Assembly: GCA_937981555.1 (NCBI GenBank)
Contig: CALJOK010000044.1
Span: forward strand, 62,001 to 126,000
Direction of reading: 5' to 3'
Origin: an uncultured Saprospiraceae bacterium
GTDB lineage: Bacteria > Bacteroidota > Bacteroidia > Chitinophagales > Saprospiraceae
Length of the DNA stretch: 64,000 nt
Shown here piece after piece: positions 1 through 10,954 of this stretch. The translations under genes and the position numbers were made by a program. Position 1 is the first letter of the stretch. Each line of letters opens with the position of its first letter. The notes under the pieces are model-generated. The model saw nothing but the letters and a program-made list of their open reading frames with translations. It was not told the DNA's origin and searched no databases.

Positions 1-3000
1 CTACTCCTAGTCCTCCATAAATCATAAATACATCATTTTGTCCATCACCATTTGGGGAAAATGCATTTGGAATAAAAATCCGTCTTTTATTATTTACATA
101 AACGATCACCTCATCTTCCGTCACACAACCATTTTCATTCATCAGAAAAACGCCATAACCTGTTGTAAATAGAGGGGCTACTTCTTGCTCCAAACAATCC
201 TCACATGCTAGGCTATCAATATTCATCCAACTCACCGAATCCAAATCAAATGTAGAAATATTAGTCATTGCTTGAAGCACCGTACTTTCTCCCAATTCTA
301 AAAATATGTCTTCTCCTAAATCAACCATCACATCCACCGGTGCTACAATTTCAAACATTGAATTCCATTCACACCCAGATGCATCTTTGATCGTAATTAA
401 ATAATTCCCTGCAGGCAAATTTGAAAAAAGTGGATACTCCGTAAAGTTGTTTCCATCAATCGAATAAAGATAAGGCGCCTCCCCTCCGATCACTTCCAGC
501 ACCTCTAGACTTCCATTATAATCACCATAACATAAAGGCGAAATAATTTCCAATTCCACATTTTGAGGAACATCTAAATCTTGTGTAACTATAGCCTCCG
601 AAATCGCTGTACATCCATTGATTTGATTCGTCACAGTTAAAACATAAGTTCCAAATGCATCTACAATCGGCTGTAACGAAGTTGAACCAACCGTAATATT
701 TCCATCATCTGTTGTCCATAAATATGTAAACTCTGCACCTTGGGAAGCGTCTCCTTGTAACATCTTGACCGTTTGAATACAATCAAATTCATAGTTACCT
801 CCAGCGTCTGCAAAAGGCGCATCTGCATTTTGATAAACCGTTACTACTTCTGAACTCATGCAGCCATTATTAGTATTTAAAACAGTTAAAGTATAATCTC
901 CAAATTCATCAACGGTACACTCCAATGTTGTCTCGCCTGAAACGATATTTCCTATGGTATGAGTCCACAAATATTCAAACTCATTTCCTACCGAAGAACC
1001 ACTTCCAGATATCGCAACTAAAGTGTCTAAACAAGTCAAAGTATCTGGTTCTAAAATCTGTACAATTGGCAATTCAAAATCACCAGTAATTTGCACCATT
1101 TCAGTTGCAGTACATCCATTAATTCCATTCGTCAAAACCAACAAATAATCACCTTCCAAATCTACTTCTGGGTTTGGGTCAGTACTCCCCATCAAAATAT
1201 TTCCGTTGGTACTACTCCATTCAAAACTCACATTTCCATTCGGCAAAGAACTACTTCCATCTAGCACAATACTGCTTATATTACAATTTAAAACCAACCC
1301 GCCAATTGCATTAATTTCAATTTCAGGTGGTGCGATATTTTCCAAAATTTCTACAAAATCAGAAGACGTGCACATATTGTTACTATTCGTGATTTCTAGT
1401 TGATAAATTCCTAATTCATCAACTTGTGGATTCAATGAATTTGTTCCATTGACAAAATTTCCGACATCAGTTGTCCATTCATAATTAAATTCATTTCCTA
1501 CTGACGAACCATTTCCAGAAAGTGTCAAGACAGTATCAACACAAGTCAATGTCATCGTAACACCAGCTTCTGAAATTGGAACAATCGTATCTTGCATTAC
1601 TTCTATAAAATCAGTTGCCGTACAACCATTTCCATCATTTGTCACTACTAAATTATAAACTCCGCCTTCACTTACTTGTGGATTTAAAGAAGTCGCTCCA
1701 TTATTAATATTACCATTATCCGTATTCCATAAATAACTATAAATCAACCCATTAGATGAATTACCCGCAGATAGAATGGTGTTTTCAATTACACAATTCA
1801 AGGTGTCAGCTATATCAACAATAGCTATAGGAGCAGTAATATCTTGAAATACCTGCACCGTATCTATTGACGTGCACATATTGTTATTATTGATTACAAT
1901 TAATTCATAGTCCCCTATTAAATTTATATTTGGGAAAAGTGAATTTGCACCATTTTCAATATTTCCGTTAGAAGTTTGCCATTGGTAAGAAAAATTATTC
2001 CCACTAGAAGAACCACTTCCATCCAAAGTTAAAAGCGTATCAACACAAGTCAATCCCATCGTTATACCAGCTTCTGAAACTGGAACAATCGTATCTTGCA
2101 AGACGGTAATCGTTTCGGTAGAAGAACAACCGTTTTGAGTATTTAAAATAAATAATTCATAATCACCTCCATCATTAATTTCAGGAGAAAGAGAATTGAT
2201 TCCATTGACTATATTCCCATTCGATGTTTGCCATTGAGTAGTAAAATTATTTCCAGTAGAAGAAGTCGTTGCATCCAAGTCAAACTCCGTCAAATCACAA
2301 TTCAACACGCTCGCTGGTTCAATAAATATCGTTGGAGCTATTGTATCAATAGTTATTAAAATTTGATCACTTGCTTCGCAAAAATTTAGCGTATTTAATA
2401 TAGTTAATTCGTAGGTTCCAGGTTCATTAATTTGCGGTGAAAGTATCGTGAAATCACCAACGATATTTCCATCACCAGTAGTCCACTCATAGACAAAATC
2501 ATTACCCATCGAAGAACCTAATCCATTCAAAAACAACATAGTATCTACGCAAGTAAATTCTACGGGGAAACCAACATCAACCGTTGGCAAAATTGTATCT
2601 ATTTCAATCAAAACGGAAGAGGTGGCAGTACAACCATTTTCAATATTTGTTACCTCTAAATTATATGTTCCATCTTCATTTATCAATGGATTAATCTCAT
2701 CAAATCCACTCACAATATTTCCATTGCCTGTTGTCCATAAGTAACTAAAAGAACTTCCCATCGAAGAGACACTTCCATCTAAATTCAAACTAGTAATCAA
2801 ACAGTTTAAAGTATCAGTAATTCCTGCATCAGCAATTGGATCGACATTATTGATTTCAACCATAACAGAGGCAAAGGCAATTTCATTCGTTAATGTATCC
2901 GTCAAAGTAAGTTGATAAGTTCCTGGTAAACTCACCTCTACCATTGGCAAATTATTAACTCCTACAATGTTTCCATTGCCTGTTGTCCATTCATATTTGA

Positions 3001-6000
3001 TCGTTCCCCAGTTGGAAGAAGCACTTCCATCCAGGGTAATTTGAGTTACCACACAAGTCAACGTATCTGGCAAATCAATCATCACCATTGGTGCACAATT
3101 AATTGAATTAATCATGACTTCATCAATTGCGGTACAACCATTGGCAGTATTTTCTACCGTTAAAAAATAATTCCCTCCAGTTGTAATCTCTGGAGAAAGT
3201 GTATTGGTATCTGCTAAAATATTTCCATTTGAAGTCGTCCAAGAGTAGAGAAATTGAGTTCCCATAGAAGAACCACTTCCATTCAAAAACAAACTTCCAA
3301 CTCCGCAATCAATCATCTCATCCATCCCTGCATTTGCCGTAGGCGCAATAAAATTTGAATTAATAAATACAAAGGAAGAATCAACACATCCATTTAGATT
3401 ATCAAAAACTACCAATTGATAATTTCCGCTTGAATCGACTTGAGGAGTTAAAGTATTTCCTCCATTTAAAATATTACCATCGTCCGTCGTCCACTCATAA
3501 GTAAAGTTTCCTCCTTGAGAAGAAGCCGTTCCATCCAAAGTCAAAATTGAATCAATACAAGTCAATACATCACTTATTCCTGCATCAACAATTGGAACAA
3601 CAAAATCCCCAGTAACCAAAACTGAACTTTGTGCAAAACAACCGTTCGTGGTATCTGTCACTTCCAAAACATAAGTTCCAATTGAGTCTATCAATGGATT
3701 TAAAGTTGAATCTCCTGAAAGGATATTTCCATCTGAAGTTGTCCAATGATAAATAAAATTATTGCCAACAGAGGAACCACTTCCATCTAACGTAAATTCA
3801 TTGTTATAACAATTTAATTCCGCATCCATTCCTGCATCTGCAAACGGTAAATCATTATCTTGAAAAACCTCAATACTATCTATTGTCACACATCCATTTA
3901 TGTTGTTAGTAATTTCCAAAAAGTAAAAACCTGTTTGATTGACGGAGATAGAATCATCTCCAATTACAGCAACAATATTCCCATCATTTGTACTCCATGA
4001 ATATAAAAACCCAGCCCCCATGGAAGAGTTGCTCCCATCCACTAAAACAGTAGTATCTGTACAACTTAACAATGTATTCACGGACAAATCAACAATAGGA
4101 AAATTAATTAAATTATCCACCAGAACTGTATCTGTGGCAACAAAACCATACAGCGTATTTTCGACTGTTAAAACATAAGTTCCACTTGCTCCCACCGTCG
4201 GCATCAAAGTAGTCGTATCTGATAAAATAACACCATCAGAGGTGGTCCAGAAATAAGTAATTCCAGTTCCAACTGAAGACCCAGAACCATCTAAAATAGT
4301 AGTAGGGAAATTACAATCAATTTTACCATCAGCACCTGCAAAAGCAATTGGCCCACAATCTTCTAACACTACATTTACAAATGCGGTAGCCGCACAATTA
4401 TTAGATGTATTCGTTACCGTTAAAGTGTATAAGCCAGCTGAATCAACAATAGGAGAAAGTGTATTTTCATTAGCAATTATATTACCATCTGAAGTTGTCC
4501 AATTATAAATAAAATCAACTCCAACACTTGAACCATTTCCATTCAACGTCAACTGACTAGAGTCACAAAGAATGGTATCCATTAAATTAGTAATAGCAAT
4601 TGGGAGATTAGCATCTGCCAAAATCACCGCTTCATCAGTTGCCGTACAACTATTCAAAATATTAGTTACAAGCAAAGTATAAGTTGCTCCAGCATTAACT
4701 GTAATCATAGCTTGAGTCGAATCAGTCAAAATATTTCCACCAGCAGAATAAGTCCATTGGTATTCAAAATTTGCTCCTACAGAGGAGTTTCCGCCCAGAG
4801 TCAAACTCGTCGTATCACAATCTAAAACTCCATCCAAACCGGCGTCAGCAATTGGTGTAATAGTGTCAAATACGACCTCTACCTCATCTATCGAAATACA
4901 CCCATTTTGGGTATTGGTTACTTCTAGCTGATACGTTCCAGCATTATTTATTTCTGGAGTTAAAGTATTTTCATTTACTATTATCCCCGTTCCTGTTGTT
5001 GTCCAATTATAGGTAAAATCTCCTATCGAAGAATTTGTTCCATTGAGGTTTATAACATTGCTTTCACAAGTTATCATCGTATCAATTCCTGCAGCTGCAA
5101 TTGGAATAATAGTGTCGGTAGTAATCGTAACTGTTGAAATATTAGAACAGCCATTTTGAGTATTTGTCACTTCCAAAATATAAATTCCAGCACTATCAAT
5201 TTGAGGAAATAAAGTCGTATCTCCAGCAATAATATTCCCACCCACCGTAGTCCATCCATAATCATAAATACTTCCTACCGAGGATAAACTTCCATCCAAT
5301 GTCAAAATCGGTTGGGTACAATTAATCACATAAGGTAATCCAGCATCAGCTGTCGGAGAATTAGTATCGATGTCAACAATTAAAAAATCGGAAGCAGTAC
5401 AACCATTCGTCGAGTCGGTGACAACTAATTCATAATTCCCTGAATTACTAATTTCAGGTTGTAACGAAGTGGAATTATCATCGATGATTCCACCATTGGT
5501 GGCTGTCCATTGATAAAGATAATTGATACCTATTGATGAACCTGCCCCATCTAAAATCAAAGTTAGATTATCGCAAGTAATCAAAGTATCGACACCTGCT
5601 ATTGCAATAGGAGGAGTAATATTTTGAGTAACAAGAACAGAGTCGACAGCGGCACAAGTATTTATATTATTGGTGACTTCTAAATAATATGTACCTGACT
5701 GAATTACAGTAGGTTGTAAAGAGTTTTGATTAGAAAAAATGCTTCCATCATTTGTTGTCCATTGATAAGAAAAATCACTTCCAGCGGAAGAGTTAGTTCC
5801 TTCCAAAATAACATTTTGAATTAAACAACTTAACTCCATCGTACTTCCAGCATCAGCATTTGGAGGAAGTGTGTCAAGGAAAATTTCTACAGAGGATTGT
5901 GCCATGCAACCTGAAATTGTATCAGTTACAATCAAAAAATAATTTCCAGCTGAATCAACTTGTGGCGTTAAAGTATTTTCTCCAAAAACTATATTCCCAT

Positions 6001-9000
6001 CCGAAGTTGTCCATGAATAAATGAGATTAATTCCTGTAGAGGAAGCTGTTCCATCAAGATTTATAACACTCTGATTACAATTTATAGTATCTGTTAATCC
6101 TGCATTGGCTGTAGGCAAATTCGTATCGCCAATAACAATAACTTCATCTATAGAAGTACAACCATTGATCATATTCGTCACCAAAAGTTCATAATTCCCC
6201 GCACTTGTAATTTCAGCTTGAAGGGAATTTGGACTGGAGGAAATATTTCCCCCATTGGTTGCCGTCCATTGATATTCAAAATTAATTCCAACAGATGATC
6301 CATTCCCATTAAGAAAAATAGTTGGATTCGCACATGTAATTACCGTGTCGAGTCCTGCAATAGAAATTGGCGTTATTAAATTTTCTCCAACAAAAACAGA
6401 ATCGATTGAAGAGCAACCATTTTGATTATTCGTAACTAATAATTCAAATGTTCCTCCTCCTGAAATAGTCGATTGAAGCGTCGTTGCTCCCATATCAATA
6501 GTTCCATCAGAAGAAGACCATAAATAACTAAAATCACCCGAAGAAGAACCTCCTCCATTTAATGTAATTACATTGTTATAACAATCAATTAACGTATCAA
6601 TTCCTGCTGACGCAATCGGCGGAATCGTATCTACCGTTACTGATACAAAATCAGTCCCAGTACAACCATTCGAAATATTTGTTACTAACAATTCATAATC
6701 ACCATCTCCATTTACGGTAGGAACAAACGTCGTTTCTCCACTAAGTATATTGCCGCCATTTGTCGCAGTCCACAAATATTCATACTCCGTTCCAACTGAC
6801 CCACTTCCATCTAATATTACTTCAAGTTGATTGCAATCGATAGTCATATTTGAGCCTGCTTCCAATGTTGGAATATCAGTATCAGCTAAAACAATAACTT
6901 CATCTATTGTAGTACAACCATTGATAATATTCGTCACCAATAGTTGATAATTTCCAGCACTATCAACTTCAGGTTGAAGTGAAGTTGGGTTAGAAATAAT
7001 ATTCCCCCCATTGGAAGTCGTCCATTGATATTCAAAATTAACTCCAACAGATGATCCATTTCCATTAAGGAAAATAGTTGGATTCGCACAAGTAATTACT
7101 GTGTCTAGACCTGCAATAGAAGTAGGTGGAATTAAATTTTCTCCAACAAAAACAGAATCAATTGAAGAGCAACCATTTTGATTATTAGTAACTAATAATT
7201 CAAATGTTCCTCCTCCTGAAATAGTCGGTTGAAGCGTCGTTGTCCCCATATCAATAGTTCCATCAGAAGAAGACCATAAATAACTAAAATCACCCGACGA
7301 GGAACCTCCCCCATTCAATGTAATTACATTGTTATAACAATCAATTAACGTATCAATTCCTGCTGAGGCAACCGGCGGAATCGTATCTACCATTACTGAC
7401 ACAAAATCAGTTTGAGTACAGCCACTCAAAGTATTCGTCACCAATAACTCATAATCGCCTTCTCCATTGACCGTAGGAGTAAAAGTTGTTCCTCCATTCA
7501 ATATATTGCCGCCATTCGTCGCAGTCCACAAATATTCATACTCAATTCCAAGTGATCCACTTCCATCTAACATCACTTCAAGTTGGTTGCAATCGATAGT
7601 CAGATTTGAGCCTGCTTCCGCTGTTGGAATATCAGTATCAGCTAAAACAATAACTTCATCTATTGTAGTACAACCATTGACAATATTCGTCACCAAGAGT
7701 TCATAATTTCCTGCACTTGTAATTTCTGGTTGAAGGGAATTTGGATTAGATAAAATATTCCCACCATTTGTCGGCGTCCATAAATATTCAAACTCAACTC
7801 CAACTGATGAACCATTTCCATTAAGAAAAATAGTTGAGTTGGTACAAGTAATTATCGTGTCTAGACCTGCAATAGAAATTGGCGTCAATAAATTTTCTCC
7901 AACAAAAACAGAATCAATTAAAGAGCAACCATTTTGATTATTCGTAACTAATAATTCAAATGTCCCTCCTCCCGAAATGGTCGGTTGAAGAGTCATCCCT
8001 CCCATATCAATTGTACCATCAGAAGTAGACCATAAATAACTGAAATCACCCGAAGAAGAACCTCCTCCGTCTAATGTAATTATATTGTTATAACAATCAA
8101 TTAACGTATCAATCCCTGCTACTGCAACTGGCGGAATCGTATCCACAGTTACTGACATCAAATCAGTTTGAGTACAACCACTCAAAGTATTCGTCACCAA
8201 TAATTCATAATCACCATCTCCATTTACTGTAGGAGTAAACGTCGTTCCTCCACTCAGTATATTGCCGCCATTTGTCGCAGTCCACAAATATTCATATTCC
8301 GTTCCAATTGATCCACTTCCATCTAACATGACTTCAAATTGATTACAATTGATAGTCAAATTTCCTCCTGCCTCTGCGGTTGGAAATGTATTGTTAGAAA
8401 AAACTTCCACCGTTTCAATAGAAGTACAACCATTTTGAATATTCATAATTTCCAACTGATACATACCTTCCAAATCGATCTGCGGAAGCAAAGTAAAAGT
8501 ATCTGCTAAGATATTTCCCGAACCAATTACAGTCCATTCATATTCGAAATTTGCCCCAACTGAAGAATTAGAAGCATCAATGATTATTGTATTTTCCAAA
8601 CAAGAAATTGTATCAATAGGTGATTCTACCACAATTATTGGATTTATAAAATCCTGATTTACAGTCATTTGCGAACTCGAACTACACCCTGTCAAGTCAT
8701 TCGTCACTACCAATTCATAAGTCCCACCAACATTAATCGTTGGCATTAAAGTAGTTGCACCACTCATTACTGGCCCACCAGTAAGAGCATTCCATTGATA
8801 AGAAAATTGTCCACCTTGCGAAGAATTAGTTGCATCAACTTGAATTAATGGAGTAAAACAATTTACGGTAAAATCATTCCCCGCATCAGCTATTGGAGGC
8901 AAAGTATCTATTGTAACATCCACAAAATCTATCGTCGCACAGTTACTAAAAGTATCCGTTACCGTCAATAAATAAGTTCCTGCTGAATCAACAGTTGGTT

Positions 9001-10954
9001 GTAAACTCTCATTTCCTAACAATATATTTCCGTCCGTTGTCGTCCATAAATAAATGAAAGCATTCCCTTGAGATGAACTTGATCCATCTAACTGAACCGT
9101 CGGATTATCGCAATTGATTTCCATTGCTGCGCCAGCTGAAGCAGAAGGAAAGTTAGTATTTTGTAAAATTAAAACGGAGTCTTGAGAGACACAGTCATTA
9201 TCATTATTTGTAACACTTAGTACATACGTCCCTCCTGAGTTAATCGTTGGAAGAAGAGTAAAAGTATCTTGCGTAATATTACCATTTATAGTTGTCCATT
9301 CATAGGAAAACTCACTCCCAACAGAAGAGCCATTTCCATCTAGAACGATCGTGGGAACATCACAGGTTATTATACTATCCATTGGTACAGACACTATTGG
9401 AGCAACCAAATTTTCGATTACATCCACCGAATCAATCGCAGTACAAACTACTCCTGAATTGACCTGAGTGACCATAAAATAATATCGCCCTGCTCTATCT
9501 ACTGTAGTAATATTGTTCAAAGTATTTCCCATAATATTTCCATCGTTCGTAGACCAAATGTAAGAATCACCTGTCGAGCCAGAAGCATTTAATTCTATTT
9601 CAAGACTTGAACAAATTATCGTATCTGGAACAACAATGATTGCTTGTGGATTTAAAACAGTCAAATCTAAATTGATGATACTATCACAACCCAAGACTGA
9701 AGTCAAGGTATCAGCATAATTTCCAGTATTAACATGGAAAATATTTGCAACAAAAAAAGTATCTCCTTGGCAAATCGTGGATGAGATATTTTCTTCATAT
9801 GCTTGTAATTCCCCTAAGCTCAATTCCACTATAGTATCACAACCTGCAGAAGCTGGCAAAACGGGATAATAAACACCACCAGCACTATATACATTTCCAG
9901 CAAAAACATAATTCTCATTTCGACAAAAAGTATCTGAAATAAAAATAGTATCAGGGATTGGATAAACGGTTACGACAAAACAGTCATCCGAAATATCTCC
10001 ACAAAACGGTGCAGTAGATGTCATGATAACTTCCAAATCTGCCACCGAAAGAATTCCATTTGGAGGAGGAATTAAGGATACATCTGTACTCAAATATGAC
10101 AGTCCACAAATTTCATAAGTCCCTTCAGAATAAGTCGAAAGATCGGGAGTCATTTCATAGCTCTGAATAATAGAACTTTGGGAAATAATATACGTGTAAT
10201 CGTACTGATTATTCGGTTCAGTTCCAAAGCTATAAAATGGGTCAATACTTCCATTATAATTTTCTCCAATGCATAAATCAATATCATCTACCACCGAAAG
10301 ATCTCCCGCGTTTGCATCGCAGGCGGTACACCCCATTCCACTATCGTCGCAAAACAAAATCGAAAAACCATTAAAACTTCCATCATCATAAACACTACTT
10401 CCATTCGTCACCGTAATCGTCCAATCTCCATCAACAGATCCAGAATTGAAATCTTCCAAACAACCTAAATAAGGATAATAGGATCCAGTATAATTAGTAA
10501 AAAATGCCCATTGTTGAAGATTCGTCCATTGATCATTGAAGAATCCTCCACTTGTCATTGGATCTGGTGAAACAGGATCTCCACAGGGCAAAAAACTAAT
10601 ATCCCAATTGGAAAAACCAGTTGTACTTGGAAAATTATCATAAGGCCCCATCAACGTAACCATCTGCCCTGAGGGTGAAGTCAAGGTGATTGTCAAACTC
10701 CAAATATGTTCAAATGTAACATCAAGATAAATTCCACATACTCCCTGTCCAGGATTGGAAAGGTTAGGATTTGTAGCACCTGAAACATTTAAGGTATAAG
10801 TATTGGTAGAAGAGATTGGAATGGGCCCTTGGCAACCAACACACTCACAGCCTTGCGCTGACATTTTTCCTTGAAGAAAAATGAAACTAAGAATAAAAAG
10901 CAAAAACCACTTTTTACTACGTGTTTTTAAAACTGTTTTGGGAGGCTGGTTCAT
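1..10954 (-). CDS. Giant secreted repeat protein, P-domain plus about 35 Ig/PKD-like repeats, CHU_C C-terminus (partial, runs off left edge)
   Basis: The reading frame is open from an ATG at 10954-10952 to the left edge, giving at least 3651 residues; the last part of the C-terminal domain is missing. The N-terminus has basic residues and a hydrophobic signal segment ending near MSAQ. Next comes a proprotein-convertase P-like domain (roughly residues 35-215, containing DGDWTITVTNGSS), then two or three cysteine-bearing modules, then about 35 repeats of close to 84 aa. Each repeat has an early Cys, a WTT-type tryptophan core and a VTN-x-x-NGC motif, which suggests one disulfide per domain. The left edge carries FIPNAFSPNGDGQNDVF, the hallmark of the CHU_C (TIGR04131-like) domain used for T9SS export. 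Inference: a T9SS-exported adhesin or stalk-like surface protein. The exact ligand is unknown. Confidence 0.9.
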   Translation of the reverse strand, partial: MNQPPKTVLKTRSKKWFLLFILSFIFLQGKMSAQGCECVGCQGPIPISSTNTYTLNVSGATNPNLSNPGQGVCGIYLDVTFEHIWSLTITLTSPSGQMVTLMGPYDNFPSTTGFSNWDISFLPCGDPVSPDPMTSGGFFNDQWTNLQQWAFFTNYTGSYYPYLGCLEDFNSGSVDGDWTITVTNGSSVYDDGSFNGFSILFCDDSGMGCTACDANAGDLSVVDDIDLCIGENYNGSIDPFYSFGTEPNNQYDYTYIISQSSIIQSYEMTPDLSTYSEGTYEICGLSYLSTDVSLIPPPNGILSVADLEVIMTSTAPFCGDISDDCFVVTVYPIPDTIFISDTFCRNENYVFAGNVYSAGGVYYPVLPASAGCDTIVELSLGELQAYEENISSTICQGDTFFVANIFHVNTGNYADTLTSVLGCDSIINLDLTVLNPQAIIVVPDTIICSSLEIELNASGSTGDSYIWSTNDGNIMGNTLNNITTVDRAGRYYFMVTQVNSGVVCTAIDSVDVIENLVAPIVSVPMDSIITCDVPTIVLDGNGSSVGSEFSYEWTTINGNITQDTFTLLPTINSGGTYVLSVTNNDNDCVSQDSVLILQNTNFPSASAGAAMEINCDNPTVQLDGSSSSQGNAFIYLWTTTDGNILLGNESLQPTVDSAGTYLLTVTDTFSNCATIDFVDVTIDTLPPIADAGNDFTVNCFTPLIQVDATNSSQGGQFSYQWNALTGGPVMSGATTLMPTINVGGTYELVVTNDLTGCSSSSQMTVNQDFINPIIVVESPIDTISCLENTIIIDASNSSVGANFEYEWTVIGSGNILADTFTLLPQIDLEGMYQLEIMNIQNGCTSIETVEVFSNNTFPTAEAGGNLTINCNQFEVMLDGSGSIGTEYEYLWTATNGGNILSGGTTFTPTVNGDGDYELLVTNTLSGCTQTDLMSVTVDTIPPVAVAGIDTLIDCYNNIITLDGGGSSSGDFSYLWSTSDGTIDMGGMTLQPTISGGGTFELLVTNNQNGCSLIDSVFVGENLLTPISIAGLDTIITCTNSTIFLNGNGSSVGVEFEYLWTPTNGGNILSNPNSLQPEITSAGNYELLVTNIVNGCTTIDEVIVLADTDIPTAEAGSNLTIDCNQLEVMLDGSGSLGIEYEYLWTATNGGNILNGGTTFTPTVNGEGDYELLVTNTLSGCTQTDFVSVMVDTIPPVASAGIDTLIDCYNNVITLNGGGSSSGDFSYLWSSSDGTIDMGTTTLQPTISGGGTFELLVTNNQNGCSSIDSVFVGENLIPPTSIAGLDTVITCANPTIFLNGNGSSVGVNFEYQWTTSNGGNIISNPTSLQPEVDSAGNYQLLVTNIINGCTTIDEVIVLADTDIPTLEAGSNMTIDCNQLEVILDGSGSVGTEYEYLWTATNGGNILSGETTFVPTVNGDGDYELLVTNISNGCTGTDFVSVTVDTIPPIASAGIDTLIDCYNNVITLNGGGSSSGDFSYLWSSSDGTIDMGATTLQSTISGGGTFELLVTNNQNGCSSIDSVFVGENLITPISIAGLDTVITCANPTIFLNGNGSSVGINFEYQWTATNGGNISSSPNSLQAEITSAGNYELLVTNMINGCTSIDEVIVIGDTNLPTANAGLTDTINCNQSVINLDGTASSTGINLIYSWTTSDGNIVFGENTLTPQVDSAGNYFLIVTDTISGCMAQSSVEIFLDTLPPNADAGSTMELSCLIQNVILEGTNSSAGSDFSYQWTTNDGSIFSNQNSLQPTVIQSGTYYLEVTNNINTCAAVDSVLVTQNITPPIAIAGVDTLITCDNLTLILDGAGSSIGINYLYQWTATNGGIIDDNSTSLQPEISNSGNYELVVTDSTNGCTASDFLIVDIDTNSPTADAGLPYVINCTQPILTLDGSLSSVGSIYDYGWTTVGGNIIAGDTTLFPQIDSAGIYILEVTNTQNGCSNISTVTITTDTIIPIAAAGIDTMITCESNVINLNGTNSSIGDFTYNWTTTGTGIIVNENTLTPEINNAGTYQLEVTNTQNGCISIDEVEVVFDTITPIADAGLDGVLDCDTTSLTLGGNSSVGANFEYQWTYSAGGNILTDSTQAMITVNAGATYTLLVTNILNSCTATDEAVILADANLPIAITNLMDTILCDSSQLTLNGNGSSVGVDFIYNWTTSDGNIIANENTLSPIVDSAGLYTLTVTNTSNNCAATAFVNVVLEDCGPIAFAGADGKIDCNFPTTILDGSGSSVGTGITYFWTTSDGVILSDTTTLMPTVGASGTYVLTVENTLYGFVATDTVLVDNLINFPIVDLSVNTLLSCTDTTVLVDGSNSSMGAGFLYSWSTNDGNIVAVIGDDSISVNQTGFYFLEITNNINGCVTIDSIEVFQDNDLPFADAGMDAELNCYNNEFTLDGSGSSVGNNFIYHWTTSDGNILSGDSTLNPLIDSIGTYVLEVTDTTNGCFAQSSVLVTGDFVVPIVDAGISDVLTCIDSILTLDGTASSQGGNFTYEWTTDDGNILNGGNTLTPQVDSSGNYQLVVFDNLNGCVDSSFVFINSNFIAPTANAGMDEMIDCGVGSLFLNGSGSSMGTQFLYSWTTSNGNILADTNTLSPEITTGGNYFLTVENTANGCTAIDEVMINSINCAPMVMIDLPDTLTCVVTQITLDGSASSNWGTIKYEWTTGNGNIVGVNNLPMVEVSLPGTYQLTLTDTLTNEIAFASVMVEINNVDPIADAGITDTLNCLITSLNLDGSVSSMGSSFSYLWTTGNGNIVSGFDEINPLINEDGTYNLEVTNIENGCTATSSVLIEIDTILPTVDVGFPVEFTCVDTMLFLNGLGSSMGNDFVYEWTTGDGNIVGDFTILSPQINEPGTYELTILNTLNFCEASDQILITIDTIAPTIFIEPASVLNCDLTEFDLDATTSSTGNNFTTQWQTSNGNIVNGINSLSPEINDGGDYELFILNTQNGCSSTETITVLQDTIVPVSEAGITMGLTCVDTLLTLDGSGSSSGNNFSYQWQTSNGNIENGANSLFPNINLIGDYELIVINNNNMCTSIDTVQVFQDITAPIAIVDIADTLNCVIENTILSAGNSSNGLIYSYLWNTDNGNINNGATSLNPQVSEGGVYNLVVTNDGNGCTATDFIEVMQDTIVPISEAGVTMTLTCVDTVLTLSGNGSSVGNEFNYEWTTDVGNFVNGTNSLNPQVDELGIYQLEITNSNNMCTSSDFVEILENIAPPEIEINAIGGLVLNCNISSIVLDGSSSLPNGNVSFEWSSTNGNILMGSTDPNPEVDLEGDYLLVLTNGINGCTATEMVQITGDFELPIVQILEPDTLTCLDTLVAISGSGSSVGNEFEYLWTHTIGNIVSGETTLECTVDEFGDYTLTVLNTNNGCMSSEVVTVYQNADAPFADAGGNYEFDCIQTVKMLQGDASQGAEFTYLWTTDDGNITVGSTSLQPIVDAFGTYVLTVTNQINGCTAISEAIVTQDLDVPQNVELEIISPLCYGDYNGSLEVLEVIGGEAPYLYSIDGNNFTEYPLFSNLPAGNYLITIKDASGCEWNSMFEIVAPVDVMVDLGEDIFLELGESTVLQAMTNISTFDLDSVSWMNIDSLACEDCLEQEVAPLFTTGYGVFLMNENGCVTEDEVIVYVNNKRRIFIPNAFSPNGDGQNDVFMIYGGLGV
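590..9480 (-). repeat. Tandem array of about 35 Ig/PKD-like domains, period near 252 bp
   Basis: Inside the giant gene the NGC-type motif (seen on the plus strand as variants of gtacaaccatt) recurs about every 250-256 bp, for example near 2620, 3130, 4640, 5145, 5397, 6155, 6410, 6660 and 6910. Most repeats have diverged considerably, but the central ones are very similar to one another. Some copies lack the second Cys motif, as near 2875 and 4138. Confidence 0.85.
6135..8402 (-). repeat. Three near-identical copies of a 756-bp, three-domain unit
   Basis: The marker acaataactt recurs at 6135, 6891 and 7647, and the marker ttttctccaa at 6381, 7137 and 7893, so both are spaced exactly 756 bp (252 codons, three 84-aa domains). 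Long stretches between the markers match with few changes across the three copies. This is far closer than the resemblance between neighbouring single domains, so a three-domain block was duplicated twice, probably recently. Confidence 0.9.

Noticed and set aside
590-9480. Regularly spaced similar sequences that could be mistaken for a CRISPR array
   Set aside because: The period of about 252 bp, unbroken reading frame and protein motif conservation show coding repeats, with no short direct repeats separated by unique spacers and no cas genes.
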